Source: Deltaproteobacteria bacterium
GTDB lineage: Bacteria > Desulfobacterota > Dissulfuribacteria > Dissulfuribacterales > S140-46
DNA: 27,194 nucleotides
Reading direction: 5' to 3'
Assembly: GCA_015491585.1 (NCBI GenBank)
Contig: WFVQ01000114.1
Coordinates: 1 to 27,194, forward strand
Part shown: positions 7,092-14,440 of the stretch, piece after piece
Numbering within the stretch: position 1 is the first letter of the stretch
Layout: the number at the start of each line of letters is the position of its first letter
Translations under genes and position numbers: made by a program
The notes under the pieces: model-generated
Database searches by the model: none
What the model was told of the DNA's origin: nothing
Seen by the model: the letters and a program-made list of their open reading frames with translations, nothing else

Positions 7092-8462
7092 CTATTTGCC
7101 GAGGCAGAAGCTGCTGAACATGGTATCCAGCAGGTCTGCATCGAACGAGTTTCCTGTGACGGCATCCAGCTTTTCCAGGGCACTCCTTATCTCCAGGGCG
7201 GCCACCTCTTCCGGATGGCCAGATCTCAGTGCCTCCAAGGCGCCTTGAACCCTCTCCTCCGCTTCCTGGAGCAGCCGTTTCTGGCGCAGGGTGGGTATCA
7301 CAGCCGGAGGCTCTTTCTCCTTTAGAAGGGTGCCCACGATGGTCTTACGGAGTGAGTCCAGGCCCTCTCCAGTTTTGCATGAGATTTTAACAATGCCTGG
7401 ATGGCTTCTCTCCCACGAAGCCGCGATCTCGCTGTCCAGGGAATCGCACTTGTTCAGGGCCACTACCACTCTTTTGCCCTTTTCCTCGAGGGTGTCCAGT
7501 ATGGCCCTCTCTTCCTGGACCGGGGGAGTGGAGGCGTCGGCCACAAACAGGACCAGGTCAGCCATTTCAAGCTGTTCCCAGGCCATCTGGATACCCTTGT
7601 GTTCTATCTCCTCTGTATCTTCCCTGAGGCCTGCGGTGTCCACGAGGATCACCGGCAACCCGTCCATTTCTACCGTCTCCTCGACGCGGTCCCTGGTGGT
7701 GCCCGGAACCGCGCTAACGATCACCCGCTCGAAGCCTATCATCGCATTGAACAGGCTGGACTTGCCCACATTGGGGCGCCCTGCCAGTACCACCCTGGCC
7801 CCTTCCCTGGCCACATGGCCCTGGCGGTATGCCTCTATGAGTGCCCGGATGGGGAAGAGTATGTCCTCTTCCAGCCGCTGGGCCACTTCCGGCCTGGATG
7901 CTGTTTCTGGCGCCTCGTCCGGATAGTCTATGGCCGCCTCGATTGCTGCCAGTTCAGCAAGAAGGGCCGCTCTGACCGTGCGGATGCGCTCGCCGAGGAG
8001 GCCAGACAACAGTGAGAGTCCAGCCCTATGCTGCGAGGCGCTTCTGGCCGTGGCCAGGTCGAGAACCGCTTCGGCCTCGATGAGGTCGATCCTGCCGTTG
8101 AGAAATGCGCGCTTGGTAAACTCTCCCGGCTCCGCGAGCCTGGCGCCTTGCCGGAGCACCAGCTCCAGGATCTTGCCTACCACTGCCGCGCCGCCGTGGC
8201 AGTGGATCTCGGCGATGTCTTCGCGGGTGTAGCTCTTCGGAGCGCGCATGACCACGCACAACACCTCATCGACCACCTCGCCTGATTCGGGGTCCAATAT
8301 GTGGCCGTGATAGAGTAAATGAGAGCGGAACCTCTTGGTGCCGCTGGTGGGCCTGAACAGCCTGGAGACGATTTCGGCGGCGTCCTCGCCGCTTATCCTG
8401 ACTATCCCGATGCCGCCCGCCCCAAGCGGCGTGGCTATGGCGGCGATGGTGTCATCATCCAT
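7092..8462 (-). CDS. mnmE: tRNA modification GTPase MnmE (TrmE)
   Basis: A 456-residue MnmE of normal length. The N-terminal tetrahydrofolate-binding domain begins MDDDTIAAIATPLGAGGIGIVRISG. The inserted G domain shows GRPNVGKSS (P-loop), PGTTRD, DTAG and NKCD. The protein ends in the FCLGK tail, whose Cys is invariant in the family. With MnmG it installs the 5-carboxymethylaminomethyl group on U34 of certain tRNAs. The ATG at 8462 lies inside the end of jag (8-nt overlap), so coupled translation is likely; an upstream in-frame start at 8507 would overlap jag much more. Its place after jag and yidC is the standard origin-cluster order. Confidence 0.96.
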   Translation of the reverse strand: MDDDTIAAIATPLGAGGIGIVRISGEDAAEIVSRLFRPTSGTKRFRSHLLYHGHILDPESGEVVDEVLCVVMRAPKSYTREDIAEIHCHGGAAVVGKILELVLRQGARLAEPGEFTKRAFLNGRIDLIEAEAVLDLATARSASQHRAGLSLLSGLLGERIRTVRAALLAELAAIEAAIDYPDEAPETASRPEVAQRLEEDILFPIRALIEAYRQGHVAREGARVVLAGRPNVGKSSLFNAMIGFERVIVSAVPGTTRDRVEETVEMDGLPVILVDTAGLREDTEEIEHKGIQMAWEQLEMADLVLFVADASTPPVQEERAILDTLEEKGKRVVVALNKCDSLDSEIAASWERSHPGIVKISCKTGEGLDSLRKTIVGTLLKEKEPPAVIPTLRQKRLLQEAEERVQGALEALRSGHPEEVAALEIRSALEKLDAVTGNSFDADLLDTMFSSFCLGK

Positions 8463-9315
8463 TAAATCTGGACCTGTGTGGCCTCTCTCTTCTCCTCTTG
8501 GGAACAATTATGACCTTCTTCCAGCTTCCTTCTCCAACGCTTTTGGTGGAGACTCCGTGGAAGTCCTTGAGCGTGATGTGTACGATCCTCCGGTCTCTGG
8601 GACTCATAGGCTGGAGGACCACCTGCCTGCCCGAGCTTTTTGCCTTCTTGGCGCTCCTTAGGGCCATATGCCTTAGGTTTTCGATCCGTTTTATCCTGTA
8701 GCCTTGGGCATCTATGTGGATCTGAGGCCCCTTGTTGCCGTTCCTCTTGTGCACCGCCCGGTTGAGGATATATTCCAGAGCATCCAAGGTCTGCCCCTCC
8801 CTCCCGATGATCAAGGAGGCATCCTCGCCCTCGACCTTCAGGGGAAACTGGGAGTCCTCTTGGTCGCATACCACCTTGCCCTCGAGGCGGGCGAGAGTGA
8901 GTATCTCATTCAGGATCTCCTGCGCCATTTTCAAGATTTCCGGCGATATGGATTCCTCCTGGACGCGGGTGCCCTCCCCATCCCCTTCTGCTGGCGCCTC
9001 CTCATCGTATCCCGGGGCTTCCTCTTTAGCAGCCGCCTCCTTCCCGGCCGGCTTTTCATCTTTTTCTTTATCATCTACTGTTTCATGCGCGGCCGCAGCG
9101 TCTTCATGTAGCGCCTGCTCCCCTGCTCCCTTGTAGCTCACCTCTATTTTGGCCTTCTTCCCTCCGAGGCCGAAGAGGCCGGTGGAGCCTTTGGTGATGA
9201 TGGTGATCTCAAGATCGTCCTTGGCGCACTTGAAGTGTTCGCATGCCAGTTGTATAGCGTGATCTACGGTCTTGCCCTCGAATTGCATGGTCTGTTCTCC
9301 GTTCATAGTTCCCAT
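8455..9315 (-). CDS. jag: RNA-binding protein Jag/KhpB
   Basis: A protein of up to 286 residues with three parts. The Jag-N domain is the MQFEGKTVDHAIQLACEHF stretch and following GLFGLGGKKAKIEV. A highly acidic Ala/Glu/Lys linker spans about residues 68-125. The C-terminal part has KH (IIGREGQTLDALEYILNRAVHK) and R3H (SPRDRRIVHITLKDF...) RNA-binding domains. The family binds many RNAs and, in Gram-positives, partners KhpA in cell elongation and division control. Three possible ATGs exist (9315, 9306, 9288); the last has GGAGA 8 nt upstream and matches the usual Jag-N start. It lies 9 nt after yidC if the first ATG is used. Confidence 0.9.
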   Translation of the reverse strand: MGTMNGEQTMQFEGKTVDHAIQLACEHFKCAKDDLEITIITKGSTGLFGLGGKKAKIEVSYKGAGEQALHEDAAAAHETVDDKEKDEKPAGKEAAAKEEAPGYDEEAPAEGDGEGTRVQEESISPEILKMAQEILNEILTLARLEGKVVCDQEDSQFPLKVEGEDASLIIGREGQTLDALEYILNRAVHKRNGNKGPQIHIDAQGYRIKRIENLRHMALRSAKKAKSSGRQVVLQPMSPRDRRIVHITLKDFHGVSTKSVGEGSWKKVIIVPKRRRERPHRSRFNG

Positions 9316-9324
9316 ACCCTCTAC

Positions 9325-10944
9325 CTAATCGGTAAACTTGTTCACATAGTATTGCTGGACAATGGAGAGAAGGTTGTTGACGAGCCAGTATAGCACCAGG
9401 CCTGAAGGAAAGTTGATGAACATGAAAGTGAAGACTATGGGCAACATCTGCATCATCTTTGCCTGGGTAGGATCCAGCGACGACGGGCTCATCTTCTGCT
9501 GCAGATACATGGAGGCTCCCATGAGGAGAGTGAGCACTGGGACGCCGTGGAGGAAAGGGAGATCTACACCGGGGATCATGAGCCTGTCAGGCGCGGAGAG
9601 ATCGTTGATCCAGAGCATGAATGGCGCGTGTCTCAGCTCGATGGCCTGGAGTAGCACCTTGTATAGTGCGAAGAATACGGGTATCTGCAAGAGCATGGGC
9701 AGACAGCCGCTCATGGGATTGACCTTGTAGGTTTTATAGAGCTGCATCAGCTCGCGGTTGAGCCTCTCCTTGTCGTCTCCATATTTCTCTTTCAGCTTTT
9801 GCAGCTTGGGCTGGAGTTTCTGCATGGTCTTCATGCTCGTTGCGCTCTTGTGGGCAAGGGGCCAGAAGGCCAGCTTGATGAGTACCGTTATCACGATTAT
9901 GGCCCAGCCGTAGTTGTGGATGAAGCCGTATAGGAACTTGAGTGCATACAGTATGGGTTTGGCGATGATGTCGAACCAGCCGAAGTTTATGGACTTGGAG
10001 AGGTGGTGGCCCAGGCCGTTTAGGATGTCTATCTCCTTAGGGCCGAAATAGAGTCCGTACCTGTAGGTCTGGGCAGCCTCCTTGGGGGCCATCTCTATCT
10101 CGGTCAGGGCCTCGGCCCTATGTTGGCTTATGGTGGCCTTGAACGGGGCCTGTGGAGAGAGGGGTATGATTGTGGTGGTGAAGTAGTTGTCGCCGTAGCC
10201 TATCCACTCCAGCGGACCTTCGTACGCTTTGGTCTCGCCCTCGTCCAGCTTCACCTCCTCCAGCTCCTCGCCGGTGTAATACGATGCCCCGGCGAATATG
10301 TATCGGCTGGTCCCGCCCAGGGGATGATTGTACAGATGAAGGGCGGGGATTACAGGCGTCCCGGGGCCGGAGAACTCAATCTCCATATCGATCCAGTAGG
10401 AGCCGCCCTTGAAGCGAAATCTCTTTATCACGGTCCTGGAGTCCGGCAGACGGTAGGTGAAGGTTAGTTCTCCGCCGGCATCCGGGGAGTCAAGCCTGAT
10501 CCGCTTCCTGTCTGCGGAAAAGACGGCGGTCTCCAGAAAGAGGCCCGCAGAGGGGATAGAGACGGCAAGTGGAAGAGGTTCTCCATCCTTCACGTTTAAG
10601 AGGTCGACGTTGGGAGCATCCTTCTCTATGCTGCTTCGATATCTTTTGAGCACGAAGGATTTTATGGTGCCACCCTTTTCGGAGAAGATGGCCCTGAATA
10701 GCGGGGTCTCCACCTCTATCTCTCTGGCCGGATGCGTTGGAGCAGCCGTGTTCTCGGCCTGTCCGTGCGTCTGCGCCGCCTCTTCCTTGGGTTTTTTCGC
10801 GGCCTCGATCCTGGCCTCAGGGGCAGTGACATTGGCCTCGGTCCCATTGGTCTGGATCTGCTCTGGCTGAGGCGCGAAAAAGATCTGGAATATCACCAGA
10901 ACGGCTATGGAGAGCGCTACCGCGAGGAGTGTTCTCTGTTCCAT
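9325..10944 (-). CDS. yidC: Membrane protein insertase YidC
   Basis: A 539-residue YidC of the long Gram-negative type. It has an N-terminal transmembrane anchor (TLLAVALSIAVLVIFQIFF), a large periplasmic beta-sandwich, and then the conserved insertase core with the remaining transmembrane helices (including YGWAIIVITVLIKLAFWPL, a cytoplasmic KMQ-rich hairpin, and MSGCLPMLLQIPVFFALYKVL). The Pro/Ala/Glu-rich spacer after the anchor is typical. YidC inserts and folds inner-membrane proteins alone or with SecYEG. The start at 10944 is chosen because it begins MEQRTLLA with AGGGA upstream; a longer in-frame start would cover most of yidD. It overlaps yidD by 28 nt. The long periplasmic domain supports a diderm host. 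Confidence 0.96.
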   Translation of the reverse strand: MEQRTLLAVALSIAVLVIFQIFFAPQPEQIQTNGTEANVTAPEARIEAAKKPKEEAAQTHGQAENTAAPTHPAREIEVETPLFRAIFSEKGGTIKSFVLKRYRSSIEKDAPNVDLLNVKDGEPLPLAVSIPSAGLFLETAVFSADRKRIRLDSPDAGGELTFTYRLPDSRTVIKRFRFKGGSYWIDMEIEFSGPGTPVIPALHLYNHPLGGTSRYIFAGASYYTGEELEEVKLDEGETKAYEGPLEWIGYGDNYFTTTIIPLSPQAPFKATISQHRAEALTEIEMAPKEAAQTYRYGLYFGPKEIDILNGLGHHLSKSINFGWFDIIAKPILYALKFLYGFIHNYGWAIIVITVLIKLAFWPLAHKSATSMKTMQKLQPKLQKLKEKYGDDKERLNRELMQLYKTYKVNPMSGCLPMLLQIPVFFALYKVLLQAIELRHAPFMLWINDLSAPDRLMIPGVDLPFLHGVPVLTLLMGASMYLQQKMSPSSLDPTQAKMMQMLPIVFTFMFINFPSGLVLYWLVNNLLSIVQQYYVNKFTD

Positions 10945-11186
10945 CTGTTTTTCCCTGTCATCGCTTGGCTCTGGGGCACCGGATCGAAGCCGCCCGGATG
11001 AAAGGGATGGCACTTGGCCAACCTTTTCAATGTAAGCCAAAATCCCTTGGCTGCCCCGTGGGTCTCCACAGCATCCAATGCATACTGCGAACACGAAGGA
11101 TGGAATCTGCAACAGGAGAAGGTAAATGGGGATATGAGAAGGCGGTATCCCCTGATGAGGGAAAGCATGAGGGCCTTAACAGGCAT
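10917..11186 (-). CDS. yidD: Membrane protein insertion efficiency factor YidD
   Basis: An 89-residue YidD. The signature is complete: LISPFTFSCCRFHPSCSQYALDAVETHGAAKGFWL, then CHPFHPGGFDPVP. It has the three conserved Cys and the amphipathic N-terminal helix that places it at the inner face of the membrane. It helps YidC-dependent insertion. Its ATG follows the rnpA TAG directly, with GGGTGGA just upstream. It overlaps yidC by 28 nt, a common arrangement. Confidence 0.95.
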   Translation of the reverse strand: MPVKALMLSLIRGYRLLISPFTFSCCRFHPSCSQYALDAVETHGAAKGFWLTLKRLAKCHPFHPGGFDPVPQSQAMTGKNRWNREHSSR

Positions 11187-11555
11187 CTATGACATCCACC
11201 CTTTTCGCTTGTCCAGGGCCTTGCGTATCCATTCGCAATATTGGGTGTAGGGATGGTCCAAGAACTTCTTCCCTAGAAGAAATATAAAGTCGTACCCCTC
11301 ACCGAAAAGGGCCTTGTTTCTCCGGAACAACTCCCTCGATATGCGTTTGGCCCTGTTCCTCTGGACGGCTTTTGGCAGTCTCCGTTTGCTAACGCTTATG
11401 CCCAGCCTTGAGACCGCCTTTCCATTGCTGGCGTAAATGATTGTGAGCCCAGGAAGCTTCAATCTTCTCCCGGCCTTGAAGACGCGGTCGAACTCCCTGC
11501 GCTTGGCCAGTCTTAAGGTTTTTGGAAGCCGCTCATCGTGCTCTCTGCCGTCCAC
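11187..11555 (-). CDS. rnpA: Ribonuclease P protein component (start uncertain)
   Basis: The core is the RnpA fold: LRLAKRREFDRVFKAGRR, a central LGISVSKRRLPKAVQRNRAKRISRE block with the RNR signature, and a C-terminal FIFLLGKKFLDHPY helix. It binds the 5' leader of pre-tRNA and assists RNase P RNA. From the GTG at 11555 the protein has 122 residues, the normal family length, with the core starting at residue 13. However, this GTG has a GGAGG only one base upstream, and no ATG exists in frame after rpmH. The frame stays open upstream across the whole of rpmH to a GTG at 11777, giving a possible 196-residue form with a charged N-terminal extension. Which form is made cannot be decided from sequence. 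The TAG abuts the yidD ATG. Confidence 0.85.
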   Translation of the reverse strand: MDGREHDERLPKTLRLAKRREFDRVFKAGRRLKLPGLTIIYASNGKAVSRLGISVSKRRLPKAVQRNRAKRISRELFRRNKALFGEGYDFIFLLGKKFLDHPYTQYCEWIRKALDKRKGWMS

Positions 11556-11593
11556 TCCTCCGTGTTCTTCATCCCGCAAATAAAGTGCAGCAA

Positions 11594-11728
11594 TCAGACG
11601 GTGAGGCGCCGTCTTCCCTTTGCCCTGCGCCTGCTCAATATCTTCCTTCCCGCCTTTGTGCTCATCCGCTTGCGGAAGCCGTGCGTCCTTTTCCTTTTCA
11701 GATTGCTGGGTTGATAGGTTCTCTTCAT
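11594..11728 (-). CDS. rpmH: 50S ribosomal protein L34, nested in the upstream rnpA frame
   Basis: A 44-residue L34, found by reading this stretch directly on the minus strand. It begins MKRTYQPSNLKRKRTHGFRK, continues through a KAGRKILSRRRAKGRRRL stretch and ends in TV before TGA. The length and nearly every residue match the L34 family. The ATG at 11728 has AGGAG 8 nt upstream. L34 is a component of the large ribosomal subunit. The gene lies entirely inside an open extension of the rnpA frame, which is in a different reading frame. The promoter at 11824-11850 and this order (rpmH first, rnpA next) fit the standard operon. Confidence 0.96.
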   Translation of the reverse strand: MKRTYQPSNLKRKRTHGFRKRMSTKAGRKILSRRRAKGRRRLTV

Positions 11729-11794
11729 TGTTACGACTCCTGTATGTTGACCAGTGGTCCTTCCTGGTTGCAGTCACTTGCTTTCTCGAAGATC

Positions 11795-11810
11795 CACACT
11801 TTGGAGTGTG
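11795..11810 (-). repeat. 6-bp inverted repeat in the rpmH leader
   Basis: On the minus strand the leader reads CACACT, CCAA, AGTGTG: a perfect 6-bp stem with a 4-base loop. It lies between the putative promoter and the upstream GTG (11777) of the long rnpA frame. There is no T-run, so it is not a terminator. A leader hairpin or protein-binding site is possible. Confidence 0.4.
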
Positions 11811-11823
11811 TAGAGCAAAACTA

Positions 11824-11850
11824 ATTAATCTTAACTCCTTGATATGTCAA
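11824..11850 (-). promoter_or_regulatory. Putative promoter of the rpmH-rnpA-yidD-yidC-jag-mnmE operon
   Basis: On the minus strand TTGACA (11850-11845) is a perfect -35 match. ATTAAT (11829-11824), four of six to TATAAT, follows after 15 nt, a short spacer. The site is about 95 nt upstream of the rpmH ATG, and the surrounding region is AT-rich compared with its neighbours. Confidence 0.5.
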
Positions 11851-12055
11851 GTTTGGATGGAGAGGACCGGCTTGTATCGGTGTGGAGGTGAAAAAATTTT
11901 TTATTTGATGATTGTCCTTTTTTGTCGTACATATGAATGTATGGGTAGATGTCTGAAAAGTCGGCCCGTGCTCTTTTTTTCTGCCTTCTGTGAGCCAGGG
12001 CTGGCGGCGACTTTAATGGTTACAAGACCATACTCATAATGTGAAAGGGGTGGAG

Positions 12056-12427
12056 ATGAAAGCGCTGGTAGTGGATGATTCTAAGTCCATGAGAAATATT
12101 GTTAAGGGTGGACTCAAAAAACTGGGTGCCTTTGACGTTATTGAGGAGGCCGAGAACGGGCAGGAGGCCCTAGACATCTTGAAAGAGAAAGGGCCCGTGG
12201 ACTTGGTTTTGCTGGACTGGTACATGCCTGTAATGGAGGGGTATGATTGCCTGGTCAAAATTCGGGAGAATCCAGAGTGGAGCGATGTTAAAGTGATGAT
12301 GGTAACTACGGAGAATCAACAGGAGAACGTGATACGCGCGGTTATGGCTGGAGCGAACGAGTACTTGATGAAGCCTTTTACGCCTGAAATGCTCGAAGAG
12401 AAGGTGCGCATGGTGCTTGGATTATGA
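12056..12427 (+). CDS. cheY: Chemotaxis-type response regulator CheY
   Basis: A 123-residue single receiver domain. It has Asp7/Asp8 (VVDDSKSMR), the phosphoacceptor Asp54 in LLDWYMPVMEG, the switch Thr in MVTTENQ and the Lys in YLMKPF. The close match to CheY and its place as first gene before cheB, cheR, cheA and cheW support the name. ATG at 12056 is used because it gives the typical MKALVVDDSK start with AAGGGG upstream; an in-frame GTG at 12041 has no ribosome site. Its stop overlaps the cheB start (ATGA). The target may be a flagellar motor, type IV pili or another output, since no motility genes are seen here. Confidence 0.9.
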   Translation: MKALVVDDSKSMRNIVKGGLKKLGAFDVIEEAENGQEALDILKEKGPVDLVLLDWYMPVMEGYDCLVKIRENPEWSDVKVMMVTTENQQENVIRAVMAGANEYLMKPFTPEMLEEKVRMVLGL

Positions 12428-13569
12428 TAAAAGTTCTTATTGTCGACGATTCCGTCGTCTTTCGAAAGATATTGCAGGAGGCCCTTTCCCGTCACCCTCG
12501 TATCAGGGTGGTGGGGTCTGCCGTAAACGGCAGGGACGCTATCAGGCAGATCCCCACTCTGAGGCCTCATCTCTTGGTGCTCGATGTGGAGATGCCGGAG
12601 ATGGACGGCCTTCAGACCCTGGACGAGATACGGCGTCGTAGGTTCGATGTGGGCGCCATCATGTTTTCCACCTTGACCAGTAAAGGGGCGGACGTGACGC
12701 TTGAGGCCCTATCCAAGGGGGCGTTCGACTTTACGCCCAAGCCCACGGGCCAGGGTGCCTTTTCCGAGAGCGTAAGGAGGATAGAGAAGGAACTCATTCC
12801 AAAGATCCTTGCCTTTGGAGAGTCCGTGAGAAAACGCCCCGCGCCTTCGGGGGCGCAAAGGGCGGTGTCTCCCAGGACACCTGCTCCAGCGGTCAAGAGG
12901 CGGCCAGAGGCCAAACGGATGGCGCCGGCAGCGCCGGCGCGTCCGGTGCTGAGGCGGCTCATGCACCGGCCAGAGGCAGTAGTGATCGGGGTTTCCACCG
13001 GAGGGCCCAACGCCTTGAACTCGGTGATCCCGCAGCTTCCGGCCAACTTCAATCTGCCTATTCTGCTGGTGCAGCACATGCCTCCCGTATTTACCACTCA
13101 ACTGGCCAGGAGGTTGAATGACAAGTCGAGATTAGAGGTCGTAGAGGCGTCCGACAGGATGAAGATCAGGCCTGGAACGGTATATATCGCGCCCGGTGAC
13201 TATCACATGGTGGTTAAGGAGGCGGGCGGTCGGATGATTCGTTTGAATCAGGATCCGCCGGTCAATAGCTGCCGTCCCTCTGTAGATGTGCTGTTCGACT
13301 CCGCTGCCGAGGTTTTCGGAGGTAGGGTGCTTGCAGTCGTCATGACCGGAATGGGGCACGACGGGCTGGAGGGATGCAGGAAATTGAAGGCCAAAGGGGC
13401 CACGGTGATTGTCCAGAACCGGGAGACGTGCGTTGTCTGGGGTATGCCGAGGTTTGTGGAAGAGGCCGGTTTGGCGGACAGGGTATGTCCGCTGGAGAAC
13501 ATCACCTCCACTATACTGGAGTTGTGCGGCTTCAACCGCCCTGTGACGAGTGTGGCGGCTGGAAGATAA
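12424..13569 (+). CDS. cheB: Chemotaxis protein-glutamate methylesterase CheB
   Basis: A 381-residue CheB. The receiver domain has the phosphoacceptor Asp54 in VLDVEMPEMDG. A Pro/Ala/Arg-rich linker of about 40 residues follows, then the esterase domain. The catalytic triad is visible: Ser191 in IGVSTGGPNAL, His in VQHMPPVFT, and Asp in VMTGMGHDGLEG. It removes methyl groups from chemoreceptors and deamidates Gln, activated by phosphate from CheA. The gene overlaps cheY by ATGA. CheR follows after 22 nt, so the adaptation pair is complete even though no receptor gene is present in the window. Confidence 0.95.
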   Translation: MIKVLIVDDSVVFRKILQEALSRHPRIRVVGSAVNGRDAIRQIPTLRPHLLVLDVEMPEMDGLQTLDEIRRRRFDVGAIMFSTLTSKGADVTLEALSKGAFDFTPKPTGQGAFSESVRRIEKELIPKILAFGESVRKRPAPSGAQRAVSPRTPAPAVKRRPEAKRMAPAAPARPVLRRLMHRPEAVVIGVSTGGPNALNSVIPQLPANFNLPILLVQHMPPVFTTQLARRLNDKSRLEVVEASDRMKIRPGTVYIAPGDYHMVVKEAGGRMIRLNQDPPVNSCRPSVDVLFDSAAEVFGGRVLAVVMTGMGHDGLEGCRKLKAKGATVIVQNRETCVVWGMPRFVEEAGLADRVCPLENITSTILELCGFNRPVTSVAAGR

Positions 13570-13591
13570 GGAAGAGGAAGGATAACTCATT

Positions 13592-14410
13592 ATGATCAGT
13601 CCGGAACAGTTCCGGTTCTTCTCCGAACTGGTAAAGCAGCACAGCGGCATAGCTCTGGGAAAGGGCAAGGAGTATCTCATCGAGAGCCGTCTCAATGAGC
13701 TTGCCAAGGTGCTGGGCCTCAAGGATCTTGATGCGCTCTACCGGAAGGCCAAGGCGGCCATGACCCCTAAGCTGAAAGAGCAGATCATCGAGGCCATGAC
13801 CACCAACGAGACTTACTTTTTCAGGGATCAGCATCCGTTCGACGCCCTGCAGAAGAGTGTAATACCCGAGTTGATGAAGCAGAATCAGGGCAAGAAGCAG
13901 CTCAGATTCTGGAGTGCGGCCTGTTCCACCGGGCAGGAGCCTTACAGCATAGCGCTCCTTATAGCCGAGCACTTTCCTGCCCTGCTGTCGTGGAAGACCG
14001 AGATATTGGCCACGGATATATCCAAGAAAGCAGTAGAGAAGGGGAGGGCCGGACGTTTCACTCAGGTGGAGGTCAACCGTGGTCTTCCCATCACGCTTCT
14101 CATCAAGTACTTCAAACAGCAGGGGGCATTCTGGATAATAGATGAGAAGCTCAAGAAGATGATAAGGTTCAAGCAGATGAACCTTTTGAGCCCTTTTGTG
14201 GGGGTTGGGACCTTTGATGTTATTATGTGCCGCTATGTGCTGATCTACTTTGATCAGCAGACCAAGAAGGCCATACTGGACAAACTGGTAAAGCAACTAA
14301 ATCCTGGCGGATACCTCTTTCTTGGGGCAACGGAGACCCCGATAGGGTTGCCTCCCTTTATGAAGAGGACGAGCTTCGGCCGGGCCACTTGTTGGAAAAA
14401 AGAGGGGTGA
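13592..14410 (+). CDS. cheR: Chemoreceptor glutamate methyltransferase CheR
   Basis: A 272-residue CheR. The N-terminal helical domain includes the TTNETYFFRDQHPF motif. The SAM-binding domain has RFWSAACSTGQEPYSIA, ILATDIS, and MNLL before the C-terminal strand. The family uses S-adenosylmethionine to methylate receptor glutamates. The usual CRNVLIYF signature reads CRYVLIYF here, with Tyr for Asn; the other conserved contacts look intact, so activity is still expected. There is no fused TPR. The ribosome site is a purine-rich GGAAGAGGAAGGA. It ends 30 nt before cheA. Confidence 0.93.
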   Translation: MISPEQFRFFSELVKQHSGIALGKGKEYLIESRLNELAKVLGLKDLDALYRKAKAAMTPKLKEQIIEAMTTNETYFFRDQHPFDALQKSVIPELMKQNQGKKQLRFWSAACSTGQEPYSIALLIAEHFPALLSWKTEILATDISKKAVEKGRAGRFTQVEVNRGLPITLLIKYFKQQGAFWIIDEKLKKMIRFKQMNLLSPFVGVGTFDVIMCRYVLIYFDQQTKKAILDKLVKQLNPGGYLFLGATETPIGLPPFMKRTSFGRATCWKKEG

Positions 14411-14440
14411 AAACCTTAGCCTCGTTAGAGGAGGATTGCC

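Noticed and set aside
11620..12039. A 139-codon plus-strand open frame spanning the rpmH antisense and the region before cheY
   Set aside because: It is mostly the shadow of rpmH and rnpA on the opposite strand, has no ribosome site and its product is low-complexity in places without family likeness.
11851..12055. Possible small gene or extra promoter in the gap between the rpmH promoter and cheY
   Set aside because: A GGAGG near 11885 is about 20 nt from the nearest ATG, and no good sigma-70 or sigma-28 pair was found. A weak CATAAT at 12034 lacks a matching -35. I see only an AT-rich spacer with short imperfect dyads.
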